Of a DNA stretch of 50,840 nt, positions 27,524 through 36,115 are shown piece after piece. The translations under genes were made by a program, and so were the position numbers. The stretch covers positions 1-50,840 of the forward strand of contig CAISEB010000017.1 in assembly GCA_903884235.1 (NCBI GenBank). The letters run 5' to 3'. Numbering within the stretch: the stretch's first letter is position 1; each line of letters begins with the position of its first letter. The DNA comes from an uncultured Pseudomonadota bacterium. GTDB lineage: Bacteria > Pseudomonadota > Gammaproteobacteria > Steroidobacterales > Steroidobacteraceae. The notes beneath the pieces are model-generated. The model ran no database searches, was not told the origin of the DNA, and saw only the letters and a program-made list of their open reading frames with translations.

Positions 27524-28650
27524 GGCCGCATGCCCTCGAAGAACTTCTTCACGCCGTCGAGCCAGGACGACTCGCGCGGATTGTGCCGCTCCGGATCCTT
27601 GCGCAGCGTCGCCGCGAACTTCTTCAGCAGTTCCTTCTGCTCGCCGGACAGGTTGACTGGCGTCTCGACGACGACGCGGCAGTACAGGTCACCCGTCGCC
27701 CCGCCGCGCACCGGCTTCACGCCCTGGTCGCGCAGGCGGAACACGCGCCCGGACTGGGTCTCGGCGGGCACCTTGATCTTCGCCTGGCCCCCGAGCGTCG
27801 GCACCTCGACCTCGCCACCGAGCGCGGCGGTCGTGAACGCCACCGGCACCTCGCAGGAGAGGTCCGCGCCGTCGCGTTCGAAGATGTCGTGCTTGCGCAC
27901 GGCGACCTCGACATAAAGGTCACCGGGCGGCCCCCCGTTGCGCCCCGCCTCGCCCTCGCCCGACAGCCGGATCCGGTCGCCCGTGTCCACGCCGGCCGGG
28001 ACCTTGACCTGCAGCGTGCGCGCGCGTCGCACGCGTCCGTGCCCATAGCAGTCGTCGCAGGGCTTGTCGATGATCGAACCGCGGCCCTTGCAGCGCGGGC
28101 AGGCCTGCTGCACGGCGAAGAAGCCCTGCTGCATGCGCACCTGACCGGCACCATTGCAGGTGGCGCAGCGCGTGGGCGTGGTGCCCTTGGCCGCGCCGTT
28201 GCCGCCGCACGTGTCGCATTCGGCGAGGGTCGCGATCTCGATGTCGGCCGCGTGCCCGAACACGGCCTGCTCGAGGTCGAGCTCGAGCTCGTAGCGCAGG
28301 TCGGCGCCGCGGTACACCTGGCGACCGCCACCGCGCCGGCCGCCGCCGAAGATGTCGCCGAACACCTCGCCGAAGATGTCGCCGAACACCTCGCCCGGGT
28401 CCGCCCCACCGCCACCGCGCTGCTGGTCGAGCCCGGCGTGGCCGAACTGGTCGTAGGCGGCGCGCTTCTGCGGGTCCGACAGGACCTCGTACGCCTCCTT
28501 GGCTTCCTTGAAGGATTCCTCGGCGGCGGCGTCGCCCGGATTGCGGTCCGGGTGGTACTTCATCGCGAGCCGGCGGTAGGCCTTCTTCAGCTCGGCCTCT
28601 TCAGCCGTGCGCGAGACCTCGAGGACCTCGTAGTAGTCGCGTTTCGCCAT
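27520..28650 (-). CDS. dnaJ: Chaperone protein DnaJ
   Basis: A 376-residue type I J-protein that delivers clients to DnaK and stimulates its ATPase. The J domain has HPD at residues 33-35. A Gly-rich linker follows (about 75-110), then four zinc-binding CxxCxGxG repeats ([32 protein letters not shown]), then the C-terminal substrate domains. It lies 87 bases after dnaK, across a strong hairpin, and overlaps dapB by four bases. Confidence 0.98.
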   Translation of the reverse strand: MAKRDYYEVLEVSRTAEEAELKKAYRRLAMKYHPDRNPGDAAAEESFKEAKEAYEVLSDPQKRAAYDQFGHAGLDQQRGGGGADPGEVFGDIFGEVFGDIFGGGRRGGGRQVYRGADLRYELELDLEQAVFGHAADIEIATLAECDTCGGNGAAKGTTPTRCATCNGAGQVRMQQGFFAVQQACPRCKGRGSIIDKPCDDCYGHGRVRRARTLQVKVPAGVDTGDRIRLSGEGEAGRNGGPPGDLYVEVAVRKHDIFERDGADLSCEVPVAFTTAALGGEVEVPTLGGQAKIKVPAETQSGRVFRLRDQGVKPVRGGATGDLYCRVVVETPVNLSGEQKELLKKFAATLRKDPERHNPRESSWLDGVKKFFEGMRP

Positions 28651-28676
28651 GCGCCCTCAGCCCGTTTAACGAACAT

Positions 28677-28710
28677 CGCCGCCGCCGGGATGGGGATCCC
28701 GGCGGCGGCG
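28677..28710 (-). terminator. Strong hairpin between dnaK and dnaJ (no U tail)
   Basis: A perfect 15-bp inverted repeat (28677-28691 with 28696-28710) with a four-base loop lies between the dnaK stop and dnaJ. It lacks a following T run on the minus strand, so it is more likely an RNA-stability or processing hairpin that protects the dnaK message and lowers dnaJ expression than a full terminator. Confidence 0.6.
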
Positions 28711-28737
28711 CGGTCCGACCAGTCTACCCGGGGCGGA

Positions 28738-30666
28738 TCAGCCCTTCGGGTTCTTGTCCTTCACTTCCTCGAACTCCGCGTCGAGCACGTCTTCCTTGGC
28801 CTTCGCGCCCGCGGCGCCGGCGCCCGGCGCCGCGCCCGGACCGCCCTCCGCGCCACCCGCCGACTGCTGCATCACCGTGGCGGCGGCCGCCGACAGCGCC
28901 TGGGCCTTGGTGTCGATCGCGTCCTTCTCGTCGGCGCTCATGGCCTTCTTGAGGTCGGTGAGCGCCGCCTCGATGTTGCCACGATCCGCGCCGGAAACCT
29001 TGTCGCCCTGGTCCTTCAGCGCCTTCTCGACCTGATGGACGAGCGCATCGGCCCGGTTGCGGGTGTCGACCAGCTCGCGGAACTTCTTGTCGTCCGCGGC
29101 ATGGGCCTCGGCATCCGAGACCATCCGCTTGATCTCGTCCTCGGACAGGCCGGACGACGCCTTGATGACGATCTTCTGCTCCTTGCCGGTGCCCTTGTCC
29201 TTGGCCGAGACGTGCAGGATGCCGTTGGCGTCGATGTCGAACGTCACCTCGATCTGCGGTGCGCCACGAGGCGCGGGCGGGATGTCGCTGAGATCGAAGC
29301 GGCCGAGCGACTTGTTGTCGACCGAACGGTCGCGCTCGCCCTGCAGGACGTGGATGGTGACCGCCGGCTGGTTGTCATCCGCCGTCGAGAACGTCTGCGA
29401 GGCCTTGGTCGGGATCGTCGTGTTCTTCTCGATGAGCTTCGTCATGACGCCACCGAGCGTCTCGATGCCGAGCGACAGCGGCGTGACGTCGAGCAGCAGC
29501 ACGTCCTTGACCTCGCCGGAGAGGACGCCGCCCTGGACCGCGGCGCCGACGGCCACCGCCTCGTCCGGGTTCACGTCCTTGCGCGGCTCCTTGCCGAAGT
29601 AGTCCTTGACCGCCTTCTGCACGAGCGGCATGCGCGTCTGGCCACCCACCAGGATGACCTCGGCGATGTCACCGAGCGACACGCCCGCATCCTTCACCGC
29701 GGTCTTGCACGGACCAATGGTGCGCGCGACGAGGTCCTCGACCAGCGACTCGAGCTTGGCGCGAGTCAGCTTGACGTTGAGGTGCTTCGGGCCCGAGGCG
29801 TCGGCCGTGATGTACGGCAGGTTGATGTCGGTCTGCTGGCTCGAGGACAGCTCGATCTTGGTCTTCTCGGCCGCTTCCTTCAGCCGCTGCATCGCCAGCG
29901 GGTCCTTGCGCACGTCGACGCCGGACTCCTTGCGGAACTCCTCGGCGATGAAGTCGATGATGCGACGGTCGAAGTCCTCGCCGCCGAGGAACGTGTCGCC
30001 GTTGGTCGCGAGCACCTCGAACTGGCGCTCGCCGTCCACTTCCGCGATCTCGATGATCGAGATGTCGAAGGTGCCGCCGCCGAGGTCATAGACCGCGATC
30101 TTGCGATCGCCGCCGGCCTTGTCGAGGCCGTACGCGAGCGCGGCCGCGGTCGGCTCGTTGATGATGCGCTTGACGTTGAGGCCGGCGATGCGCCCGGCAT
30201 CCTTGGTCGCCTGGCGCTGCGAGTCATTGAAGTACGCCGGCACCGTGATGACGGCCTCCGTGACCGGCTCGCCAAGGTAGTCCTCGGCGGTCTTCTTCAT
30301 CTTCATGAGGATGCGCGCGGACACCTCCGGCGGCGCCATCGACTTGCCCTGGGCCTCGACCCAGGCATCACCGTTGTCGGCCTTGACAATCTTGTAGGGC
30401 ACCATGCCCACGTCGCGCTGCACGACGTCGTCCGCGAACTTGCGGCCGATCAGGCGCTTGACCGCGTACAGCGTGTTCTGGGGGTTGGTCACCGCCTGGC
30501 GCTTGGCCGACTGGCCGACCAGCACCTCGTCGTCCTTCGTGAACGCCACGATCGACGGCGTCGTGCGGTCGCCCTCGCTGTTCTCGATGACCTTGGGCTT
30601 GCCGCCCTCCATGATCGCCACGCACGAGTTGGTCGTGCCGAGGTCGATGCCGATGACTTTCGCCAT
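28738..30666 (-). CDS. dnaK: Chaperone protein DnaK (Hsp70)
   Basis: A 642-residue ATP-driven chaperone. The nucleotide-binding domain starts [13 protein letters not shown]; the second phosphate motif [12 protein letters not shown] is near residue 195, and [12 protein letters not shown] near residue 340. The linker [16 protein letters not shown] leads to the substrate domain, and the tail after about residue 600 is Ala/Gly-rich, ending [12 protein letters not shown] in place of the usual EEVKD-x-K end. A GAGGAG ribosome-binding site is seven bases before the ATG. A possible heat-shock promoter precedes it. Confidence 0.98.
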   Translation of the reverse strand: MAKVIGIDLGTTNSCVAIMEGGKPKVIENSEGDRTTPSIVAFTKDDEVLVGQSAKRQAVTNPQNTLYAVKRLIGRKFADDVVQRDVGMVPYKIVKADNGDAWVEAQGKSMAPPEVSARILMKMKKTAEDYLGEPVTEAVITVPAYFNDSQRQATKDAGRIAGLNVKRIINEPTAAALAYGLDKAGGDRKIAVYDLGGGTFDISIIEIAEVDGERQFEVLATNGDTFLGGEDFDRRIIDFIAEEFRKESGVDVRKDPLAMQRLKEAAEKTKIELSSSQQTDINLPYITADASGPKHLNVKLTRAKLESLVEDLVARTIGPCKTAVKDAGVSLGDIAEVILVGGQTRMPLVQKAVKDYFGKEPRKDVNPDEAVAVGAAVQGGVLSGEVKDVLLLDVTPLSLGIETLGGVMTKLIEKNTTIPTKASQTFSTADDNQPAVTIHVLQGERDRSVDNKSLGRFDLSDIPPAPRGAPQIEVTFDIDANGILHVSAKDKGTGKEQKIVIKASSGLSEDEIKRMVSDAEAHAADDKKFRELVDTRNRADALVHQVEKALKDQGDKVSGADRGNIEAALTDLKKAMSADEKDAIDTKAQALSAAAATVMQQSAGGAEGGPGAAPGAGAAGAKAKEDVLDAEFEEVKDKNPKG

Positions 30667-30709
30667 GATGTTGCTCCTCGAAGGGGACTGAAATTCGCTA
30701 ACGCTTAAG

Positions 30710-30735
30710 ATGCGGCCTCGGCGGGCAATCTCAAG
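30710..30735 (-). promoter_or_regulatory. Second sigma-32-like promoter, upstream of dnaK
   Basis: On the minus strand, CTTGAG (30735-30730, overlapping the grpE stop), a 14-base spacer and CCGCATCTTA resemble the heat-shock consensus CTTGAA/CCCCATNTA. It would start transcription about 40 bases before dnaK. One mismatch in each box makes it weaker than the site upstream of grpE. Confidence 0.4.
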
Positions 30736-31246
30736 CGTCAGGGGCCCGGGCGACGATCACGCGGGCCGGCCTCAGCACCCGGCCGTTGAGCGCGTAGCCC
30801 TTCTGGATGGTCTGCACGACCGCGTTCGGCGGCAGGTCCGCCGTCGGCTGGGCGACCATCGCCTCGTGTTGTTCGGGGTTGAAGGCCTGGCCGCGATCAG
30901 GCGCGAGCTCGGCGATGCCGGCCTTCTCGAAGGCCTTCGCGAGCAGGCGCCGGGTGGCGTCCTGGCCCTCCAGGAGGCTCTTCACGTCGGCACCGGCGGC
31001 ATTGGCGAGCGCGAGCTCGAAGCCGTCCATCGCCGGCAGCAGCTCCTGGGCGAAGCGCTCGACGGCGAACTGGCGCGCCTGGTCGAGGTCCCGGGCGACC
31101 CGCTTGCGGTAGTTGTCGAACTCCGCCAGCACGCGCACGTACTGGCCGTAGTGCTCCTCGGCCTTGGCCGTGGCCGCGGCGAGGAGCGTGTCCGGACTGC
31201 TCGGGGTGCCGTCGGCCGGCGCGTCAGGGGGGGTCGGGTCACTCAT
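30731..31246 (-). CDS. grpE: Nucleotide exchange factor GrpE
   Basis: A 171-residue dimeric co-chaperone that releases ADP from DnaK and acts as a thermosensor. A long N-terminal helix (about residues 15-60) holds the conserved [19 protein letters not shown] segment, followed by DGFELALA and the C-terminal beta domain ending [13 protein letters not shown]. The first 15 residues are Pro/Asp-rich. It lies between hrcA (86-base gap containing a promoter) and dnaK (64-base gap). Confidence 0.97.
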   Translation of the reverse strand: MSDPTPPDAPADGTPSSPDTLLAAATAKAEEHYGQYVRVLAEFDNYRKRVARDLDQARQFAVERFAQELLPAMDGFELALANAAGADVKSLLEGQDATRRLLAKAFEKAGIAELAPDRGQAFNPEQHEAMVAQPTADLPPNAVVQTIQKGYALNGRVLRPARVIVARAPDA

Positions 31247-31302
31247 CGGGCTTCGGTCTCCGCAGGGGCTCCGGGCACGCGGCGGCGCGCCCGGCGCGGA
31301 GG

Positions 31303-31329
31303 ATGGGGGCGCCCGGCCCCGGCTTCAAG
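31303..31329 (-). promoter_or_regulatory. Heat-shock (sigma-32) promoter for grpE-dnaK-dnaJ
   Basis: On the minus strand CTTGAA (31329-31324), a 15-base spacer and CCCCAT (31308-31303) match the RpoH consensus in both boxes. The site begins a few bases after the hrcA stop and predicts a transcript start about 50 bases before grpE. This separates heat-induced chaperones from hrcA, which has its own promoter. Confidence 0.75.
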
Positions 31330-31332
31330 GGC

Positions 31333-32430
31333 TCAGCGGGCCTGGTTGAGGGCGGAGCCGAGCAGCCGGGCCGTGACGTCGACGATCGGGATGACCCGCT
31401 CGTATGCCATCCGGGTGGGCCCGATCACCCCGAGGACGCCGACGACCTCGTTGTCGACCGTGTATGGGGCGGTGACGATGCTGCAGTCGTCGAGGATCCC
31501 GTAGCCGGACTCGTGGCCGATGAAGATCTGCACCCGGTCGGCCTGCAGGCACTGGTCGAGCAGGTGCAGCAGGTCGCGCTTCTCGTTGAAGGCATCGAAC
31601 AGCCGCTTCAGCTTCTCGACGTTGGACAGTTCCGCGAATCCCATCAGGTTGGTCTCGCCGGCGATCACGACGTCGCCCGGCACCGGCGCCGATGCGTCCG
31701 GCACGAACATCTGCTGGGCCATGGAGATCGCGTCGGCCATGACCTGGTTCATCGTCGCGCGCGTGTCCTGCAGCTGCTTGAGCAGCTGGGCGCGCACATC
31801 GGGCAGTTCCCGGCCGCAGAATTCCTCATTGAGGAAGTTGGCGGCGCGGCGCAGCTCCTCGGCGGCGAACGGGCGGGCGAGCTGCAGGATCCGGTTCTGC
31901 ACCTCGCGCCCGTTGACGACGAGGATCGCCAGCACGCGGTTCTCGCTGAGGCCCACGAACTCGATCTGCGTCACCGCGGCGTGGGGCTGGCGCGGCACGG
32001 TGACGACGCCGGCGAGGCGCGTGAAGCTCGACAGGAACTGGGAGGCCGACGCGACCAGCTGGCGCGGGTCGTCCGCACGCTCGCCGAAGCGCTGCTCGAG
32101 CGAGCGCAGCAGCTCGCGATCGAGGTCGGCGGCGGGACGCATCTTCATCAGCGCGTCGACGAAGAAACGGTAGCCCTTGTCGGTCGGGATGCGCCCCGCG
32201 GACGTATGCGGCGAGGATACGAAGCCGTAGTCCTCGAGATCCGCCATCACGTTGCGCACGGTCGCGGCGCTCACCGTGAGCCCGGACTCGCGCGTCAGGG
32301 TGCGCGAGCCGACCGGCTGGCCGTCACGGATGTAGGCGCCGACGAGCGCCGTCAGCAGGCGCTGCGCGCGGTCGGTCAGCAGCGCGCCGCCGCCGTCCCC
32401 CGCCGCGCGCTCCATGGCGTCCTGGCTCAT
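31333..32430 (-). CDS. hrcA: Heat-inducible transcription repressor HrcA
   Basis: A 365-residue repressor that binds CIRCE operators of chaperone genes. The N-terminal winged-helix (about residues 15-90) contains RAQRLLTALVGAYIRDGQPVGS and ESGLTVSAATVRNVMADLE, followed by the GAF-like domain with SSPHTSAGRIPTDKGYR and a C-terminal segment (GVLGVIGPTRMAYERVIP). Length is normal (about 350). No CIRCE inverted repeat was found near it or near grpE/dnaK, so its targets, probably groESL, lie outside the window. AGGGG is nine bases before the ATG. Confidence 0.97.
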   Translation of the reverse strand: MSQDAMERAAGDGGGALLTDRAQRLLTALVGAYIRDGQPVGSRTLTRESGLTVSAATVRNVMADLEDYGFVSSPHTSAGRIPTDKGYRFFVDALMKMRPAADLDRELLRSLEQRFGERADDPRQLVASASQFLSSFTRLAGVVTVPRQPHAAVTQIEFVGLSENRVLAILVVNGREVQNRILQLARPFAAEELRRAANFLNEEFCGRELPDVRAQLLKQLQDTRATMNQVMADAISMAQQMFVPDASAPVPGDVVIAGETNLMGFAELSNVEKLKRLFDAFNEKRDLLHLLDQCLQADRVQIFIGHESGYGILDDCSIVTAPYTVDNEVVGVLGVIGPTRMAYERVIPIVDVTARLLGSALNQAR

Positions 32431-32477
32431 CGCAATAAGCCCCTGTACAGAAAAGAATTTTAGAGACCGGCGACGGA

Positions 32478-32506
32478 ATCTAGCGAGCGCCGCTTCCAGG
32501 TGTCAA
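32478..32506 (-). promoter_or_regulatory. Sigma-70 promoter of hrcA
   Basis: On the minus strand a perfect TTGACA (32506-32501), a 17-base spacer and CTAGAT (32483-32478) form a good housekeeping promoter. The transcript would begin near 32471, about 40 bases before hrcA. The preceding C (CTTGACA) also resembles a sigma-32 -35 box, but no CCCCAT follows at the right distance. Confidence 0.65.
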
Positions 32507-32572
32507 GGCAGGTGGACGGCGCGGCCGCGGCAGCGTCGCCAAGCGCGCGTTTCTCCTCGGAACGCGCACGAA

Positions 32573-32590
32573 CGCGTGCGCGCGCACGCG
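32573..32590. repeat. Perfect 18-bp palindrome inside an alternating purine-pyrimidine tract
   Basis: The palindrome CGCGTGCGCGCGCACGCG lies within 25 bases of strictly alternating purines and pyrimidines (32572-32596), between the divergent hrcA and nadK genes. Such tracts can form left-handed Z-DNA or a cruciform under negative supercoiling. It may also be an operator; no protein can be assigned. Confidence 0.6.
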
Positions 32591-32624
32591 CGCACGAGCG
32601 GTCGTGGTAACGTCCCCACGCACC

Positions 32625-33521
32625 ATGTCACCGACGTTCCGGACCATCGCGCTGATCGGACGCTACGCCGACCCCACGGTCGCGGACGCGATGCTCACGC
32701 TCGCCACCCACGGCCTTGGCCGCGGCCTGCGTGTGCTCGTCGACGCGAGCGTTCCGCTGCCGTTCGCGCCGGGCGTCGAGCGGCTTCCCGAGGCCGAGCT
32801 CGCCGCGCACGCCGAACTGCTCGTCTCGGTCGGTGGCGACGGCACCTTGCTCTACACGGCGCGCCTCGCCGAGGGCCACGACGTGCCGCTGCTCGGCATC
32901 AACCGCGGCAAGCTCGGCTTCCTCGCCGACATCAGCGCTGCCGAGATGCAGGAGCGCTTCGACGACGTGCTCGAGGGCCGCTACGGCCGCGACGTCCGCC
33001 AGCGGGTGCAGGCACGCCTCCTCAACCCGGACCAGCCCGAGCGGCTCGCGCTCGCCCTGAACGACGTGGTCCTGCAGAAGCGCGAAACGGGCCGCATGCT
33101 CGACTACGAGAGCAGCATCGACGGCCATTTCGTCAACGCCCATGGCGGCGATGGCCTCGTGATCGCGACCGCGACCGGCTCGACCGCCTACGCGCTGTCG
33201 TGCGGCGGGCCGATCGTGACGCCGACGCTCGATGCGCTCGTGCTCGCGCCGGTCTGCCCGCACACGCTCTCCGACCGCCCGATCGTCGTCAGTCGCCGCT
33301 CGACGATCGAGATCCGGCTGATCGCGCACGCCCCGGTCCGCGCCGAGATCACCTGCGACGGCGTCGTCATCGGCGACCTGTCGCCGGAAGGCCGGCTCGT
33401 CGTCGAGCCGATCGACAACCCGGTCACGCTGCTGCACCCGCCGGGTTACGACTACTACCGCATCCTGCGCTCGAAGCTCCACTGGGGCCGCGGCGCCCGC
33501 CTTGGCCCGCCGGACCCCTGA
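32625..33521 (+). CDS. nadK: NAD kinase
   Basis: A 298-residue enzyme that phosphorylates NAD to NADP. The catalytic/ATP motif SVGGDGT is at residues 68-74, LNDVVL near 142-147, and the glycine-rich TGSTAYALSCGGPIV motif near residue 190. The ATG at 32625 gives a typical length; a GTG at 32604 is an alternative but adds residues not seen in the family. The stop is four bases before recN, so nadK-recN are cotranscribed, a common gammaproteobacterial pair. Confidence 0.96.
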   Translation: MSPTFRTIALIGRYADPTVADAMLTLATHGLGRGLRVLVDASVPLPFAPGVERLPEAELAAHAELLVSVGGDGTLLYTARLAEGHDVPLLGINRGKLGFLADISAAEMQERFDDVLEGRYGRDVRQRVQARLLNPDQPERLALALNDVVLQKRETGRMLDYESSIDGHFVNAHGGDGLVIATATGSTAYALSCGGPIVTPTLDALVLAPVCPHTLSDRPIVVSRRSTIEIRLIAHAPVRAEITCDGVVIGDLSPEGRLVVEPIDNPVTLLHPPGYDYYRILRSKLHWGRGARLGPPDP

Positions 33522-33525
33522 CGCC

Positions 33526-35226
33526 ATGCTGACCCACCTGCAGATCCGTGACTTCGCGATCATCGACGCCGCCGAACTCGAGCTTGCCGCGGGGCTGACC
33601 GCCCTGACCGGCGAGACCGGCGCCGGCAAGTCCATCCTCGTCGACGCGGTGCTGCTCGCGATCGGCGGACGCGCCGATGCCGGCGTCGTGCGCCACGGCG
33701 CGGAGCGCGCCGAAATCACCGCGACGTTCGAGCTCGAGAAGGGGGCGCCGGCGCGCGACTGGCTCGCCGCCCAGGACATCGAGGCGGATGGCGAGGTGAT
33801 GCTGCGCCGCGTGATCGGCGCCGACGGCCGCTCACGTGCCTACGTCAACGGCCAGCCCCAGCCACTCAACCAGGTGCGCGCGCTCGGCGAACTGCTGCTC
33901 GACGTCCACGGCCAGCAGGAATTCCTGACCCTGATCCGGCGCGACACGCAGCGCGCGCTGGTCGACGCCCATGGCGGCCACGAGGCGCTGCTCGCACCGG
34001 TCGCCTCGAATGCGCGCGCCTGCCGGGCGCTCGACGAGGAGCTCGCCTTCCTGCGCGCCGCGGCGGCGGAGCGTGACTCCAGGCTCGAGCTGCTGCGCTA
34101 CCAGGTCAAGGAACTCGAGGCCCTCGCCCTCGCCGAGGGCGAGGCCGAGGAGCTGCTGGCCGAAGCCCAGCGGCTCGCGCACCGCGGCAAGCTCGCCGCG
34201 GCGGCGCAGGCGGCGCTCGGGCTCGTCTACGACGGCGAGGGACAGGATGCGCACGCGCTCGCCGGACGCGCCCTCGTGGCGCTGCGCCAGGCCACCGAAG
34301 TCGACGCGGCGCTCGCCCCCATCGGCGCCCTGCTCGGCGAGGCCCTGATCCCGCTGCAGGAGGCCGGCCGGGAGCTCGCCGCCTACCTCGAGTCGCTCGA
34401 GGTCGACCCGAAGCGCCAGGAGCATGTCGAATCGCGCATCGCCTCGATCGAGCAGCTCGCCCGCAAGCACCACGTCGTGCCCGCGGAACTCGCCGCCATG
34501 CTCGGTCGCCTGGCCGCGGAGGTCGCCACGCTTGAACGCGCCGAGACCACGCTCGGCGAGCTCGAGCAACGGCGCGCCGTGCTCGCGCGGGACTACGGCA
34601 AGGCGGCGGCGCTGCTGTCGACGGCGCGCCGGAAGGCGGCGCGCGCACTCGGCGAGGCGGTGACGGGACTCATGCGCGGCCTCGGCATGCCGGGCGGCGT
34701 GTTCGAGGTCGACATCGCGATCCCGGCCGATGCCGGCTTCGAACCGGCCGGCGTGGATGTCATCGAGTTCCGGGTCAGCGCCAACCCCGGCCAGCCGCCG
34801 AAGCCGATCGCCAAGGTCGCCTCGGGCGGCGAGTTGTCGCGCATCAGCCTCGCCGTGCAGGTCGCCGCGGCCCGCGAGGTGGGCGGTACGCCCTGCATGA
34901 TCTTCGACGAGGTCGATGCCGGCGTCGGCGGCGCCGTGGCCGAGATGGTCGGGCGCGAACTTGCCGCCCTCGGCCGCCGCGGCCAGGTGCTGTGCGTCAC
35001 GCACCTGCCGCAGGTCGCGAGCCAGGCGGACCGTCAGATCCGCGTCGCGAAGCTGTCGGACGGGCGCAAGAGCCGCACGGTACTGACCGTGCTGGGGGCG
35101 GAGGAGAGGATCGAGGAGCTGGCCCGGATGCTCGCCGGCGTCGAGGTCACCGCGAGCGCGCGCGAACACGCGCGCCAGCTGCTGGCGCGGCCGGCGGCGC
35201 CGGCCGCGCGCAAGAAGCGCAGCTGA
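33526..35226 (+). CDS. recN: DNA repair protein RecN
   Basis: A 566-residue SMC-like ATPase for double-strand break repair. The N-terminal Walker A LTGETGAGKS is at residues 27-36. Long coiled-coil arms run from about 150 to 370, and the C-terminal half has the ABC signature ASGGELSRISLA and Walker B PCMIFDEVDAGVGG. The first Met giving the conserved MLTHLQIRDFAIID start is at 33526. No obvious LexA box was found near the gene, in keeping with its place behind nadK. Its stop codon directly abuts the stop of fur on the other strand. Confidence 0.97.
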   Translation: MLTHLQIRDFAIIDAAELELAAGLTALTGETGAGKSILVDAVLLAIGGRADAGVVRHGAERAEITATFELEKGAPARDWLAAQDIEADGEVMLRRVIGADGRSRAYVNGQPQPLNQVRALGELLLDVHGQQEFLTLIRRDTQRALVDAHGGHEALLAPVASNARACRALDEELAFLRAAAAERDSRLELLRYQVKELEALALAEGEAEELLAEAQRLAHRGKLAAAAQAALGLVYDGEGQDAHALAGRALVALRQATEVDAALAPIGALLGEALIPLQEAGRELAAYLESLEVDPKRQEHVESRIASIEQLARKHHVVPAELAAMLGRLAAEVATLERAETTLGELEQRRAVLARDYGKAAALLSTARRKAARALGEAVTGLMRGLGMPGGVFEVDIAIPADAGFEPAGVDVIEFRVSANPGQPPKPIAKVASGGELSRISLAVQVAAAREVGGTPCMIFDEVDAGVGGAVAEMVGRELAALGRRGQVLCVTHLPQVASQADRQIRVAKLSDGRKSRTVLTVLGAEERIEELARMLAGVEVTASAREHARQLLARPAAPAARKKRS

Positions 35227-35655
35227 TCAGCCGCGCGGCTTGTGGGCGCAGTTCGGGCGCCGGCAGTGCCCGTAGAGGATCAGCGCGTGGTCGGCGAGGT
35301 CGAAGCCGAGGCGCGAGGCGGCCTCGTGCTGGCGGGCCTCGATGCCCGGATCGCTGAACTCCTCGACCCGGCCGCAGTCCACACACACGACATGGTCGTG
35401 GTGGTCGCCCCGGTTCAGCTCGAACACGGCGGTACCGCCCTCGAAATGATGGCGGGTGATGAGGCCGGCGGCCTCGAACTGGGTCAGAACGCGGTACACG
35501 GTCGCAAGCCCGATGTCGTGGCTGGCCTCGAGGAGGTGCTTGTAGATGTCCTCAGCGCTCAGATGGCGGGCGTCGGCACTCGCCAGGATCTCGAGGATCT
35601 TGAGGCGCGGAACCGTGACCTTGAGGCCCGCTCGGCGTAGGTCCTGGCTTTCCAC
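35227..35655 (-). CDS. fur: Ferric uptake regulator Fur
   Basis: A 142-residue iron-responsive repressor. The winged-helix has LRRAGLKVTVPRLKILEIL and HDIGLATVYRVLTQFEAAGLI; the metal sites are the HHDH cluster, CVDC (about residue 93) and the C-terminal CRRPNC. The start is GTG at 35655 with GGGAG six to seven bases upstream; the frame stays open upstream, but this GTG aligns with the normal MxxxDLRRAGLKVT start. It is divergent from bamE, the conserved fur-bamE arrangement. Confidence 0.97.
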   Translation of the reverse strand: MESQDLRRAGLKVTVPRLKILEILASADARHLSAEDIYKHLLEASHDIGLATVYRVLTQFEAAGLITRHHFEGGTAVFELNRGDHHDHVVCVDCGRVEEFSDPGIEARQHEAASRLGFDLADHALILYGHCRRPNCAHKPRG

Positions 35656-35692
35656 TCTGCACTCCCTCAGTGTTCCGGTATGATTCCGCGCC

Positions 35693-35722
35693 ATTATCCA
35701 CCCGCAAGGCACCCCGCACCAA
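35693..35722 (-). promoter_or_regulatory. Candidate fur promoter
   Basis: On the minus strand TTGGTG (35722-35717), an 18-base spacer and GATAAT (35698-35693) would start transcription about 30 bases before the fur GTG. A TATGAT on the plus strand (35679-35684) could be the -10 box of bamE, so the two divergent promoters would overlap. No 19-bp Fur box was recognised by eye. Confidence 0.35.
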
Positions 35723-35748
35723 CCCCGGTGCGCACGGAAGACCCCCCG

Positions 35749-36111
35749 ATGCGACTTTCCCCGTCCCTGACCCCCGCGTGCCTCGCCCTGGCCCTCGGCC
35801 TCGCCCTGTCGACCGCCGGCTGCGTGTACCGGGTCAACATCTCGCAGGGCAACTACATCGAGGCCAAGTACCTCGATCAGGTCCAGGTCGGCATGACCCG
35901 CAGCCAGGTCCGCTACCTGCTCGGGACGCCGATGATCTCGGACCCGTTCCACCCGGAGCGCTGGGACTACCTGTACTACTTCAAGGCCGGCAAGACCCAG
36001 AAGGTCGACAAGCGGCTGATCGTGATCTATTTCGCCGACGAGAAGGTCACGAAGATCGAGAAGCCGGAGTCCTTCCTCGACCCGACCGTCCCGAAGACCC
36101 CGGGCGCCTGA
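35749..36111 (+). CDS. bamE: Outer membrane protein assembly factor BamE (lipoprotein)
   Basis: A 120-residue lipoprotein of the BAM complex that inserts beta-barrel proteins into the outer membrane. The signal peptide ends in a lipobox LSTAGC, with Cys about residue 25. The SmpA/OmlA domain follows: NYIEAKYLDQVQVGMTRSQVRYLLGTPMISDPFHPERWDYLYY. The ATG at 35749 is used because an upstream in-frame ATG (35680) would put a polar stretch before the signal peptide. It converges on rnfH with four bases between stops. Confidence 0.95.
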   Translation: MRLSPSLTPACLALALGLALSTAGCVYRVNISQGNYIEAKYLDQVQVGMTRSQVRYLLGTPMISDPFHPERWDYLYYFKAGKTQKVDKRLIVIYFADEKVTKIEKPESFLDPTVPKTPGA

Positions 36112-36115
36112 CGGG

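Noticed and set aside
27583-30708. 1041-codon plus-strand frame opposite dnaJ/dnaK
   Set aside because: Shadow frame; dnaJ and dnaK explain the DNA fully.
32431-32624. CIRCE operator upstream of hrcA
   Set aside because: No TTAGCACTC / GAGTGCTAA pair found; AGCG...CGCT near the promoter is too short.
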